In this document: positions 7,322 to 13,518 of the stretch, one piece after another | Layout: every line of letters begins with the position of its first letter | Numbering within the stretch: position 1 is the first letter of the stretch | Assembly (NCBI GenBank): GCA_043769985.1 | Contig: JAYVIV010000029.1 | Location: forward strand, 1 to 13,518 | Length of the DNA stretch: 13,518 nucleotides | Reading direction: 5' to 3' | DNA from: Arcicella sp043769985 | GTDB lineage: Bacteria > Bacteroidota > Bacteroidia > Cytophagales > Spirosomataceae | Made by a program: the position numbers and the translations under genes | The notes under the pieces: model-generated | The model's database searches: none | Seen by the model: only the letters and a program-made list of their open reading frames with translations | Told to the model about the DNA's origin: nothing

Positions 7322-7773
7322 AAAAAATTGCTTTTTTCCCTGGCTCTTTCGACCCTTTCACCAAAGGGCATGAAGATATAGTTTTGCGTGGATTGACGCT
7401 TTTTGATGAAGTAATTATCGGAATTGGTCACAATACCAACAAAGCACGGTATTTCACGATTGAAAAAATGATTGCTTGGATTGAAGAGACTTTCGATGGA
7501 AAGGCAGTTAAAGTGGTGTCTTACAATGACTTGACCGCCAACGTTGCCAAAGATATGGGAGCAGAATTTCTGATTAGAGGACTCCGAAATACCACTGATT
7601 TTGAATATGAAAACTCGATTGCACAGGTAAATAGATATTTAGTTGAAAACTTAGAGACTGTTTTTCTCATAACTGCTCCACATTTAGCCCCAATCAGTTC
7701 AACTATTATTCGTGACTTGCATCGTTACGGAACCAATGTAGATGATTTTTTACCTTATAATATTCATAAATAG
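7318..7773 (+). CDS. coaD: phosphopantetheine adenylyltransferase
   Basis: CoaD transfers AMP from ATP to 4'-phosphopantetheine to give dephospho-CoA, the penultimate step of coenzyme A synthesis in the cytoplasm. The 151-residue protein is slightly shorter than the usual 155-165. It has the nucleotidyltransferase start FFPGSFDPFTKGHEDI (6-21), in which T15-x-G17-H18 is the T/HxGH motif. It also has the family segment RGLRNTTDFEYE (87-98) and the ISSTIIRDL motif (126-134), which corresponds to ISSTxxR. The ATG overlaps the stop of the DUF3822 gene by 4 bp. The next gene is convergent. Confidence 0.97.
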   Translation: MKKIAFFPGSFDPFTKGHEDIVLRGLTLFDEVIIGIGHNTNKARYFTIEKMIAWIEETFDGKAVKVVSYNDLTANVAKDMGAEFLIRGLRNTTDFEYENSIAQVNRYLVENLETVFLITAPHLAPISSTIIRDLHRYGTNVDDFLPYNIHK

Positions 7774-7844
7774 TTTTTTTAGGTCACAAAGTTGTACTGA
7801 GTTTTTTTACGAAGTTTCACTAAGTATTCTTTCTAAGAAATCAA

Positions 7845-7867
7845 TTTTGACATTAATTGTGTCAAGG
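7845..7867. terminator. possible shared terminator between convergent coaD and marR
   Basis: TTGACA (7847-7852) and TGTCAA (7860-7865) form a 6-bp stem, extendable by two G-T pairs, with a 7-nt loop, between two convergent genes. There is no convincing T run on either side, so this is a weak candidate. Confidence 0.3.
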
Positions 7868-7875
7868 ATTGTAAA

Positions 7876-8397
7876 CTACTTCTCAAACATAATATTATTC
7901 AGTACTTCATTCTCTTGATGTACTGCAACATTTTTTTCATAATGATCTACTAATGTTCCCAAAATGTCTTTTACTTGCTCCAAACGTTCTGAACCTAATA
8001 TTTCAGTAAATTTTCTGTCAATGTGTTCTGTACAGGCTTTCCAATGTGTGAGAGCTTCGTAGCCTCTGTCTGTCAATTTCACTATCACAGATCGTGCATC
8101 GGTGGGATGTTTTTCAGATATTACGTACTCCCCTTCTACCAATTCTTGCACAATTTTACTCATGGCTTGTTTCGTAATTCCAGCCCTTAACGCCAAGGTA
8201 TTTACTGTATCTCCTTCAAATTCAATGTGTACCAAAGCCACAATATGTCCTACCCTAAAATTGGTATAACCTTTCTCTCTTAAAAATTCGGTAGCAACTT
8301 CACTCATGTAGCGGTACGATTTGTTTAGTAATCGACCTAAAAGGCGACTTTTATTCTCTTTAAACGCTAAAATCTCAGCAATTTTATTCGATTCCAT
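7876..8397 (-). CDS. MarR family transcriptional regulator of the efflux operon
   Basis: This 173-residue winged-helix regulator binds DNA as a dimer and is normally released by small phenolic or lipophilic ligands. The N-terminal and C-terminal helices form the dimer interface. The DNA-binding domain contains VNTLALRAGITKQAMSKIVQ (65-84), with the recognition helix around 75-90. The wing at about 93-107 includes PTDARSV, whose Asp-x-Arg-Ser is the conserved MarR wing motif. It diverges from emrA, with a 187-bp intergenic region holding a perfect palindrome that overlaps both promoters. This arrangement resembles the regulator EmrR (MprA) next to emrAB, although there the genes are co-directional. 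Autorepression and repression of the pump are inferred from the operator position. The ATG follows a short leader of about 20 nt from the predicted transcription start. Confidence 0.93.
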   Translation of the reverse strand: MESNKIAEILAFKENKSRLLGRLLNKSYRYMSEVATEFLREKGYTNFRVGHIVALVHIEFEGDTVNTLALRAGITKQAMSKIVQELVEGEYVISEKHPTDARSVIVKLTDRGYEALTHWKACTEHIDRKFTEILGSERLEQVKDILGTLVDHYEKNVAVHQENEVLNNIMFEK

Positions 8398-8422
8398 ATT
8401 GATGTTATTTTCAAATTATGTA

Positions 8423-8452
8423 CAAAGATAAATAAAAATAAATAATAGTCAA
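8423..8452 (-). promoter_or_regulatory. marR promoter (minus strand)
   Basis: On the minus strand, TATCTTTG (8430 down to 8423) is an exact TAnnTTTG -7 element. TTG (8452 down to 8450) is the -33 element, 19 bp away. The -33 TTG lies in the left arm of the 13-bp inverted repeat. Confidence 0.72.
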
Positions 8453-8470
8453 TATACTTGACTATTATTT
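8440..8470. promoter_or_regulatory. perfect inverted repeat, probable MarR operator
   Basis: AAATAATAGTCAA (8440-8452) and TTGACTATTATTT (8458-8470) are exact reverse complements separated by TATAC. The spacing and AT-rich arms fit a dimeric winged-helix site. It sits midway between two divergent promoters and covers both -33 elements. A further copy of the half site, GTCAATAT, occurs at 8493-8500, close to the predicted emrA transcription start. Binding by this MarR is inferred. Confidence 0.82.
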
Positions 8471-8488
8471 GAACCTTTTATATCTTTG
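8458..8488 (+). promoter_or_regulatory. emrA operon promoter
   Basis: TTG (8458-8460), 20 bp, then TATCTTTG (8481-8488) gives an exact Bacteroidota-type promoter. The -33 TTG is the first three bases of the right palindrome arm. It implies a leader of roughly 90 nt before the emrA ATG. Confidence 0.74.
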
Positions 8489-8551
8489 CATTGTCAATAT
8501 GGTTTACTACTTATAAATTAAACAATATCTAAATCTATTTAATCCAAACCA

Positions 8552-8573
8552 AAACGTACGGGCGAACCCGTTT
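8552..8573 (+). other. GC-rich hairpin in the emrA leader
   Basis: In an otherwise AT-rich leader, ACGGG (8558-8562) and CCCGT (8567-8571) form a 5-bp stem capped by CGAA, 13 nt ahead of the start codon. AAACG (8552-8556) and CGTTT (8569-8573) can pair instead, so two mutually exclusive folds exist. It may influence translation initiation, or it may be a fragment of a dispersed palindrome. Confidence 0.4.
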
Positions 8574-8584
8574 ATAATAATATC

Positions 8585-9625
8585 ATGGAAAAAGAAAGTC
8601 CAATTAAAAAGTATCTTCCCAAAGTAATTCTCGTGGCAGTTTTAGGCTTCGGAGCTTATTATGGATATACAAAATATCAATATTCTATCTCGCACGAGGA
8701 AACAGATAACGCACAAATTGAAACCTATTTTGTGCCTGTTTTATCCAGAATGGCAGGTTATGTAAAATCTGTCAATGTGAAAGATTATGATTTGGTAAAA
8801 AAAGATGAGATAATTGCGGAGATTGATACCGACGAAGCACAATTAGTTTTGGAAGAATTGAAGGCAGACTTAGTTCAGTCGCAGACAGATATTGAAAATG
8901 CGAAAGCCAATATTAACAACTTAAGCGTAACGATTAATTCAGCCAACTCCAATTTGAAAGCCAACTATTTACGTCGTGAAAAAGCAAGAAAAGATGCCGA
9001 ACGTGATGCAAATTTATTAGCAGACAATGCCATTACTCGCAAACAAGGTGATGATAGTAAATCAAATGCCGAGATTTTAGCGGCACAATATGAGGCGGGT
9101 CAGGAAGATATTTTAACGGCGAAATCAAGAATGCCAATTCTACAAGCAGCTTTGAACAAGGCACAGTCTGTTATTGCCTTGAAGAAAGTAAAGATTGAAC
9201 AACAAAAATTACGCCTAACTTATTCAAAGGTATATGCTCCCACCTCTGGAAGAATCGGAAAGAAGACCATTGAGGCGGGACAATTTATTCAAGCAGGTCA
9301 ACCTTTAATGACAATTGTGCAAGATAATAATTTTTGGGTTGTGGCAAATTTCAAAGAAACTCAAGTAGGAAGGTTAATAATTGGTGAAGAAGTGGAAATG
9401 AAATTGGATGCTTACCCTGAAAAAATCATCAGAGGAAAAATCGTTTCAATTGCTGAGGCTACGGGTGCTAAATCATCACTTTTACCTGCCGATAATGCCT
9501 CTGGAAACTTTGTGAAAGTTACGCAGAGAGTACCTGTAAAAATAGAAATAATTGATTTGGAGAAGCATAAGGCAATGTTGCGGGCGGGATTATCATTGGA
9601 AGTAAGCATATTAATTAAAAAGTAA
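8585..9625 (+). CDS. emrA: HlyD/EmrA-type membrane fusion protein
   Basis: This 346-residue periplasmic adaptor links the inner membrane EmrB transporter to an outer membrane channel. A single N-terminal anchor at about 13-28 is followed by HEETDNAQIETYFVPVLSRM (37-56), the EmrA-like entry to the first lipoyl half. The helical hairpin (about 83-212) is rich in Ala, Glu, Gln and Lys and should form the coiled coil that contacts the TolC-like protein. The second lipoyl half is YSKVYAPTSGRIGKK (213-227). The barrel region contains LLPADNASGNFVKVTQRVPV (299-318), a characteristic EmrA stretch. It is the first gene of the MarR-controlled operon. The stop codon at 9623-9625 partly overlaps an AT-rich inverted repeat that borders the next gene. 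Confidence 0.93.
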   Translation: MEKESPIKKYLPKVILVAVLGFGAYYGYTKYQYSISHEETDNAQIETYFVPVLSRMAGYVKSVNVKDYDLVKKDEIIAEIDTDEAQLVLEELKADLVQSQTDIENAKANINNLSVTINSANSNLKANYLRREKARKDAERDANLLADNAITRKQGDDSKSNAEILAAQYEAGQEDILTAKSRMPILQAALNKAQSVIALKKVKIEQQKLRLTYSKVYAPTSGRIGKKTIEAGQFIQAGQPLMTIVQDNNFWVVANFKETQVGRLIIGEEVEMKLDAYPEKIIRGKIVSIAEATGAKSSLLPADNASGNFVKVTQRVPVKIEIIDLEKHKAMLRAGLSLEVSILIKK

Positions 9626-9642
9626 AAATTAAGAATTAAAAA
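9624..9642. repeat. left AT-rich inverted repeat bordering the four-helix-bundle gene
   Basis: AAAAATTAAGAATTAAAAA begins within the emrA stop codon. Its reverse complement matches 10048-10066 at 18 of 19 positions, so the two copies bracket the four-helix-bundle gene. The sequence is low-complexity, and similar AATTAAAAATT tracts occur elsewhere in the operon (11800-11820), which weakens the case for a specific element end. Confidence 0.5.
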
Positions 9643-9651
9643 CTATACGAA

Positions 9652-10017
9652 ATGAAAAAGGATGAGAGTGTCATTAGAAAAAAGAGTATTGATTTTGCCA
9701 TAAGAATAGTTAAATGTTACAAATACCTCATTGAGGAAAAAAAGGAGTATGTTATGAGTAAACAAATGTTGCGTTCTGGGACATCCATCGGAGCAAACGT
9801 AAATGAGGCTACTTATGCAGAATCAAAAAATGATTTCATCCACAAAATGAACATATCATTGAAAGAAGCCTCTGAAACTGAGTATTGGCTGTTGTTGCTC
9901 AAAGAAACATCATTTATTGATGAGCCTATTTACAATTCATTACAAAATGATATTGTAGAAATTATCAAACTTTTAGCGTCAATTGTCAAAACTTCAAGAA
10001 GTAATAAGGTATTATGA
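9652..10017 (+). CDS. four-helix-bundle protein (S23 / 23S rRNA intervening-sequence protein family)
   Basis: This 121-residue basic, all-helical protein is recognised as the S23 (23S rRNA intervening sequence, PF05635-type) family. The family signature is at QMLRSGTSIGANVNEATYAE (38-57), where the first helix pair ends and the second begins. The flanking helices begin at KSIDFAIRIVKCYKYL (11-26) and ISLKEASETEYWLLLL (68-83). Members form pentameric helical bundles; many occur as solitary chromosomal genes with no known role, others inside rRNA insertions. There is no rRNA here. The gene sits 26 bp after emrA and 54 bp before emrB, interrupting an adaptor-transporter pair that is usually contiguous, and it is bracketed by AT-rich inverted repeats. 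No promoter of its own is evident, so it is likely transcribed with the pump. A direct role in efflux is doubtful. Confidence 0.9.
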   Translation: MKKDESVIRKKSIDFAIRIVKCYKYLIEEKKEYVMSKQMLRSGTSIGANVNEATYAESKNDFIHKMNISLKEASETEYWLLLLKETSFIDEPIYNSLQNDIVEIIKLLASIVKTSRSNKVL

Positions 10018-10047
10018 ATCAAAAATAACATCTATTGAAATTTTTAA

Positions 10048-10066
10048 TTTTTAATTCATAATTTTT
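10048..10066. repeat. right AT-rich inverted repeat bordering the four-helix-bundle gene
   Basis: TTTTTAATTCATAATTTTT is the reverse complement of 9624-9642 except for one base. It ends 5 bp before the emrB start codon and is preceded by a further TTTTTAA tract (10041-10047). Confidence 0.5.
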
Positions 10067-10071
10067 AATTA

Positions 10072-11637
10072 ATGAAGAAATACATTATCGTAATTACAAC
10101 CATAACGGCAGCCATTATGGAATTGCTGGATACGACCATCGTTAACGTTGCACTAAATCAAATTTCGGGAACGCTGGGTGCAACGATTGAAGATATTGCA
10201 TGGGTGATTACTTCTTATGCTATCGCCAACGTAATTATCATTCCCATGACGGGATTTTTGGGGGAATATTTTGGCAGAAAAACCTACTATTTAACTTCAA
10301 TGATTCTTTTCGGAATTGCTTCTTACTTCTGTGGAACTTCCGAAACGCTCTGGGAATTAGTTTTCTGGCGATTTATTCAAGGAATTGGTGGAGGTGCTTT
10401 ACTCTCAACTTCTCAAGCCATTTTGTTTGATGCTTTTGAACCAAAAGACCGTGGAATTGCCTCAGGATTATTTGGAATGGGAATTGTCTTAGGACCAACG
10501 CTCGGACCTGTTTTGGGTGGATACATTGTGGAACATTATAGTTGGGAACAGATTTTCTTTGTAAATATTCCCATTTGTTTCGTTGCCAGTATTTTGACCA
10601 TATTATTTATTGATAGAAAAGTTGGAGAAGGAGAGCAGAAAGACCAAATAACGATTGATTATTTAGGAATTTTTCTATTGATTATGGGTATTGGTTCTTT
10701 GCAATACGTTTTAGAAAAGGGGGAGTCGGAAGATTGGTTTGAATCTCGTCAGATTATTACTATTTCAACGATGGCATTTGTGGGAATAGTCGGTTTTGTT
10801 TGGCGAGAATTTTCAACTAAACATCCAGTAGTAAATCTCAGGGTTTTTAATTATAAAATCTTTGCTCTATCCTCCATTTTCACCATCGTTTCTGGCTTCG
10901 GACTGTTCACCTCTGTATTCGTTTATCCAGTTATGGTTCAACGGATTAATGGCTTCACTGCCTTAGAAACGGGCTTATCATTGGCTTTTCCAACCTTGGC
11001 GGCGGTGTTTTTATTCCCCATCATTGGAAAAAGAATGGGTGCGGGAGCTCCGCCAATTCCGTATATGGCTGCGGGGATGATATTTTTTATCATTTTTGGT
11101 TTTTACTCTGGAACTGCCACCCCAGATATGGGAAGATGGGATTTTTTCCCCATGCAATTATGTCGTGTTATTGGGATAGCTCTTTTGCAATTGCCTCTTA
11201 TCAATCAGGCAGTTGCAGGCTTAAAACCTTCTGAATATCCAGCAGGAATTGCCTTGACGAATATGCTCCGACAATTGGGTGGTGCTTTTGGGATTGCTTT
11301 GGCAAACAATTTTGTAACGAGCAGAACGGCTCAGCATCGTTCGGACTTAATGGCGAATATGTCACCTGACAATCCACTTTTCAATGAACGTTTATCTAAT
11401 GCTGTCCGTAATATGACTGCCCTCACAGGTGATGCTTTTAATGCTACCTCCATGGCTTATAAACAGTTGGAAATGGCAGTAATGAAACAATCTTATTTCT
11501 TGGCATACTTAGATACTTTCAGATTAGTCTCAATATTTTTTATTGTAATTTTTCCTCTTTTATTGTTATTAAGAGTCAAAAAACTTTCTCCCGAAGAGGC
11601 AGCGAGAGCGGCAAAAGCAGCGGCGGATAGTCATTGA
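10072..11637 (+). CDS. emrB: EmrB/QacA-type DHA2 family MFS multidrug transporter
   Basis: This 521-residue inner membrane proton-coupled drug exporter is of the 14-helix DHA2 type. TM1 carries the motif LDTTIVNVAL (19-28). The loop between TM2 and TM3 has motif A as GFLGEYFGRK (61-70). WRFIQGIGGGALL (99-111) is followed by motif C, GMGIVLGPTLGPVLGGYIVE (135-154), which marks antiporters. The LQYVLEKGESEDWF stretch (210-223) and NMLRQLGGAFGIAL (397-410) are typical of EmrB. A hydrophilic loop of about 60 residues (415-478) precedes the last helix (about 485-500), and the short Ala-rich tail is cytoplasmic. It should work with the EmrA adaptor and the TolC-like channel encoded on either side. 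The ATG lies only 5 bp after an AT-rich repeat, and the start MKKYIIVITT leads straight into TM1. Confidence 0.95.
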   Translation: MKKYIIVITTITAAIMELLDTTIVNVALNQISGTLGATIEDIAWVITSYAIANVIIIPMTGFLGEYFGRKTYYLTSMILFGIASYFCGTSETLWELVFWRFIQGIGGGALLSTSQAILFDAFEPKDRGIASGLFGMGIVLGPTLGPVLGGYIVEHYSWEQIFFVNIPICFVASILTILFIDRKVGEGEQKDQITIDYLGIFLLIMGIGSLQYVLEKGESEDWFESRQIITISTMAFVGIVGFVWREFSTKHPVVNLRVFNYKIFALSSIFTIVSGFGLFTSVFVYPVMVQRINGFTALETGLSLAFPTLAAVFLFPIIGKRMGAGAPPIPYMAAGMIFFIIFGFYSGTATPDMGRWDFFPMQLCRVIGIALLQLPLINQAVAGLKPSEYPAGIALTNMLRQLGGAFGIALANNFVTSRTAQHRSDLMANMSPDNPLFNERLSNAVRNMTALTGDAFNATSMAYKQLEMAVMKQSYFLAYLDTFRLVSIFFIVIFPLLLLLRVKKLSPEEAARAAKAAADSH

Positions 11638-11649
11638 TTTAATTAAAAG

Positions 11650-11799
11650 CGGAATTATATACTTTAAGTCGCAAAGTTTGCACAACCTCACCCCCAACCC
11701 CTCTCCGATGGAGAGGGGGGCATTCGTCCTCTTTTTTCTCCCCTCTCTTTTGGAGAGGGGTAGGGGGTGAGGTTCTGCGACTTAAAGTAGATAATTCCG
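11650..11799. repeat. 150-bp nested palindromic element between emrB and tolC
   Basis: The element has 24-bp terminal inverted repeats (11650-11673 and 11776-11799, 23 of 24 identical) that include ACTTTAAGTCGCA. Inside them lies a second inverted repeat of 23 bp (11684-11706 and 11752-11774, 22 of 23 identical) beginning AACCTCACCCCC. Each inner arm can also fold locally: CCCCTCTCC (11698-11706) with GGAGAGGGG (11710-11718), and CCCCTCTC (11740-11747) with GAGAGGGG (11753-11760). It is strikingly GC-rich for this region. ATTAAAA flanks both sides (11642-11648, 11800-11806), a possible target duplication. The inner sequence resembles a GC-rich intergenic palindrome repeated in many Bacteroidota and cyanobacterial genomes. 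It has no coding capacity and would form a strong hairpin in the emrB-tolC transcript. Confidence 0.88.
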
Positions 11800-11820
11800 A
11801 TTAAAAATTAAAAATTAAAA
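11800..11820. repeat. AT-rich AATTAAAAATT tract ahead of tolC
   Basis: This is a short tandem of ATTAAAA-type units, related to the tracts at 9624-9642 and 10041-10070. All three lie in the linkers of the same operon. Confidence 0.45.
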
Positions 11821-11861
11821 GTTTCTGATAGGACTTATTTTCGCTTAAAATTATTTTAAAA

Positions 11862-13193
11862 ATGAAACACATATTTTTTTATATATCCCTTTTCGTTTGC
11901 TCATTTTCAGAAGCTTACGCCCAAGAAACAACGAACGAAACGCTTAATCAATTAGTGAGAGCCGCCATTGATTATGCACCAAGAATAAAGGAGCAACAAC
12001 AAACTGTTTTGATGGGAGATTTCAAAACAAAAATTCAAGAATCTGCCTTAAAACCACAGATTTCAACGGAGGCAAGTATCACTCGAATTGACCCTGTTGC
12101 CAAGGCTCAATTTGCCTTCGGAGCAACGCAAACCTCCTTGCAGTTTCAACCCAATATGAATTATAATGTCAATATTGGGGGTAATTACGTGATTTATGAT
12201 TGGGGTAAACAATTTGCCAATATCGAGAAAACAAGGCTGGAAACAAACTTGGCAAAAACGAATGTGGAAAGTTTAAAAATGGTTTTTGCTTATCAAGTTA
12301 CGAATCTTTATTATGGCATAATTTATAGTTTAAGAGCCATTGAAGTTCAAAAGGGACAATTAAAATTGATTGATGATAATAAGTTAAATATTGAAAACAG
12401 GGTGAAACGTGGGGATGCTTTGGATTTTGATTTGGTAAGTAGTGAGGTACGTTACAAAAATGCCGATTCACGTTTAACAGATATTCAAAGTCAATTAGAG
12501 CGTCAATATATTTATCTTTCATCTCTCATTGGAAAAGATTCACATGGCATGATTCCAGCGGGAACAGATTTTAATTTGGGAACATCAGATTTATCAATTG
12601 AAAGTGCTTTAAACCAAGCCCAAACTAACAATTTTGACCTTAAATCGTTGAAGGATAAAGATTTAATTGCAGCAAGTGATGTTAAGATTGCCCAAATGAG
12701 TGCCTTACCAAATTTGGCGGCTACTGCCCAGGTTGGGGTTAAAAACGGTTACGTTCCAAGAATAAATGGGGAACAACCTGATTTTTCAGATGATTTTCGG
12801 TTAAATTCTGTCGTAGGGGTAAGATTAACGATACCTGTCTATACAGGACATCGTGGGGCATATCAGACCGAAGTGGCAAAATTGAACCGTGAAATGTTGA
12901 AATACGCTGTTGATATAACAAATCAGACCTTGAAACGAGATTTGGAATCTGCTCAAAATGACTACAATTCAGCTAAAAATAAGTTGGCTTTATCTGAAAT
13001 TAATGTAAAACAAGCACAATATGCCCTTAAATTAGCCAATACCCGTTATGAAAATGGTGTATTAACAAGTATAGAGATTGAAAATGCTCAAACCGCTTTA
13101 AGAGACACTCAATTCACACAATTACAGTATCAATATCAAATGGCACTGGCAAAATTAGAAATGAATCGATTGACGGGAGTGAAATTCTGGTAA
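11862..13193 (+). CDS. TolC-like outer membrane efflux protein
   Basis: This 443-residue outer membrane channel subunit is of the OEP/TolC family and probably forms a trimer that receives substrate from EmrAB. A signal peptide is clear: a basic start, the hydrophobic run IFFYISLFVCSF, and a cleavage site after AYA at residue 20. Two structurally similar halves follow, each with long amphipathic Ala/Gln/Asn-rich helices and beta strands (for example NVNIGGNYVIYDWG, and LNSVVGVRLTIPVYTG in the second half). The end, ALAKLEMNRLTGVKFW, is typical of the family. It lies 224 bp after emrB, downstream of the nested palindrome, so its expression may be uncoupled from emrAB. No strong separate promoter is evident between 11800 and 11861, so read-through from the emr promoter is assumed. 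Confidence 0.93.
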   Translation: MKHIFFYISLFVCSFSEAYAQETTNETLNQLVRAAIDYAPRIKEQQQTVLMGDFKTKIQESALKPQISTEASITRIDPVAKAQFAFGATQTSLQFQPNMNYNVNIGGNYVIYDWGKQFANIEKTRLETNLAKTNVESLKMVFAYQVTNLYYGIIYSLRAIEVQKGQLKLIDDNKLNIENRVKRGDALDFDLVSSEVRYKNADSRLTDIQSQLERQYIYLSSLIGKDSHGMIPAGTDFNLGTSDLSIESALNQAQTNNFDLKSLKDKDLIAASDVKIAQMSALPNLAATAQVGVKNGYVPRINGEQPDFSDDFRLNSVVGVRLTIPVYTGHRGAYQTEVAKLNREMLKYAVDITNQTLKRDLESAQNDYNSAKNKLALSEINVKQAQYALKLANTRYENGVLTSIEIENAQTALRDTQFTQLQYQYQMALAKLEMNRLTGVKFW

Positions 13194-13265
13194 TAGTGGG
13201 AACGCAGAAAACACAGATGCCTTCAGCAACGTAGATTTTAAATTTAGATTTGTTATATTTTTCAA

Positions 13266-13384
13266 ATAAGTATCTGAACATAATTACTCATGGCATGACT
13301 AATCTCACAAACTATTGATAATGAACAAATTACTATCAGTCATGCGATGAGTTTCGTTCAAATTAATTGTGTGCAGGTACTTAT
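13266..13384. repeat. imperfect 119-bp palindrome between tolC and the convergent gene
   Basis: The outer arms 13266-13286 and 13364-13384 match at 18 of 21 positions, and 20 of 21 can pair if G-T is allowed. The inner arms 13287-13303 and 13335-13351 match at 15 of 17 and contain GCATGACT / AGTCATGC. The right arm has an extra 12 nt (13352-13363) between its two parts, and the apical loop spans 13304-13334. It occupies most of the 238-bp gap between convergent genes. It could be a decayed mobile palindrome, a bidirectional transcript end or a structured RNA; no tail of Ts supports a simple intrinsic terminator. Confidence 0.6.
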
Positions 13385-13431
13385 ATTCAAATATTCATTC
13401 ACGCTATCACTCATTCATTATATCATTGAAT

Positions 13432-13518
13432 TTACACCAAAGCCTCAAACAAAATCTCCACAGCGTGCTTTGCCGTTCGCCCCGTTCCATCATGAATTTG
13501 ATGACGGCAACTTGTTCC
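13432..13518 (-). CDS. C-terminal end of a probable FAD/Fe-S oxidoreductase (partial)
   Basis: Only the last 28 codons are inside the window, ending in TAA at 13434-13432 on the minus strand. The peptide contains GTSCRHQIHDGTGRTAKH and ends in VEILFEALV. The SCRHQI segment followed by an H-x-V/I-E-I-L helix resembles the C-terminus of large FAD-binding and Fe-S-binding oxidases (GlcD/YdiJ-like, with a C-terminal cysteine-rich domain), where the Cys helps bind a cluster. This is judged from a short peptide, so the identity is tentative. The gene is convergent to tolC and is not expected to be functionally linked to it. Confidence 0.55.
   Translation of the reverse strand, partial: GTSCRHQIHDGTGRTAKHAVEILFEALV

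Noticed and set aside
7789..7825. Degenerate direct repeat AAGTTGTACTGAGT / AAGTTTCACTAAGT with 23-bp period
   Set aside because: Only 11 of 14 positions match across two units in an AT-rich gap; too weak to separate from chance.
7847..7865. Second MarR operator downstream of marR
   Set aside because: It shares TTGAC/GTCAA words with the operator, but in the opposite (everted) order and with a different spacing, and lies at a convergent gene end rather than at a promoter.
9652..10017. Accessory variability (Avd-like) gene of a diversity-generating retroelement
   Set aside because: Avd proteins share the four-helix-bundle fold, but no reverse transcriptase, template repeat or variable repeat is present in the window.
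11684..11774. CRISPR-like recurrence of CCCCTCTCC
   Set aside because: The copies alternate in orientation and build nested palindromes without regular spacers, so this is not a CRISPR array.

Overview
The window reads as an AT-rich chromosomal segment of a Bacteroidota bacterium, most likely a Cytophagales-type member. The reasons are the start regions without Shine-Dalgarno sequences, several promoters of the Bacteroidota form (-33 TTG, -7 TAnnTTTG), and lineage-typical genes such as a DUF3822 protein overlapping coaD, a retropepsin-like clan AA remnant and an S23-type four-helix-bundle protein. The assignment is from recognition, not from a search.

Layout, left to right: (1) murF (peptidoglycan precursor ligase), followed by a nested palindromic repeat. 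(2) A membrane-anchored coiled-coil protein of unknown function, closed by a strong terminator. (3) A 54-codon remnant of a clan AA aspartic protease gene that stops at its catalytic Asp-Thr and runs into a perfect 12-bp terminator hairpin. (4) ahcY (S-adenosylhomocysteine hydrolase) with its own terminator. (5) A two-gene RloA/RloB-type cassette (AAA-15 ATPase plus a Toprim-like RloB protein), resembling AbiL-type phage-defence pairs, sitting between housekeeping genes and ending in a terminator. (6) A DUF3822 protein (TTG start) translationally overlapping coaD (coenzyme A biosynthesis). (7) A complete MarR-controlled multidrug efflux locus: marR on the minus strand, and diverging from it emrA (membrane fusion protein), a four-helix-bundle gene, emrB (14-TM DHA2 transporter) and a tolC-like outer membrane factor. 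(8) The last codons of a minus-strand gene, probably an FAD/Fe-S oxidase.

The efflux locus is the best-resolved functional unit. EmrA, EmrB and the TolC-like protein can form a tripartite pump spanning both membranes. Between marR and emrA lies a perfect 13-bp inverted repeat with a 5-bp spacer; its two arms carry the -33 TTG elements of two divergent promoters, so one MarR dimer could silence its own gene and the pump together. Two sequences interrupt the operon: the four-helix-bundle gene, bounded by near-perfect AT-rich inverted repeats, and a 150-bp GC-rich nested palindrome between emrB and tolC.

No tRNA, rRNA, CRISPR array, complete transposase gene or replication origin was recognised. 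The most interesting signals are the RloAB pair, the mirror-symmetric operator, the nested palindromes and the decayed protease.
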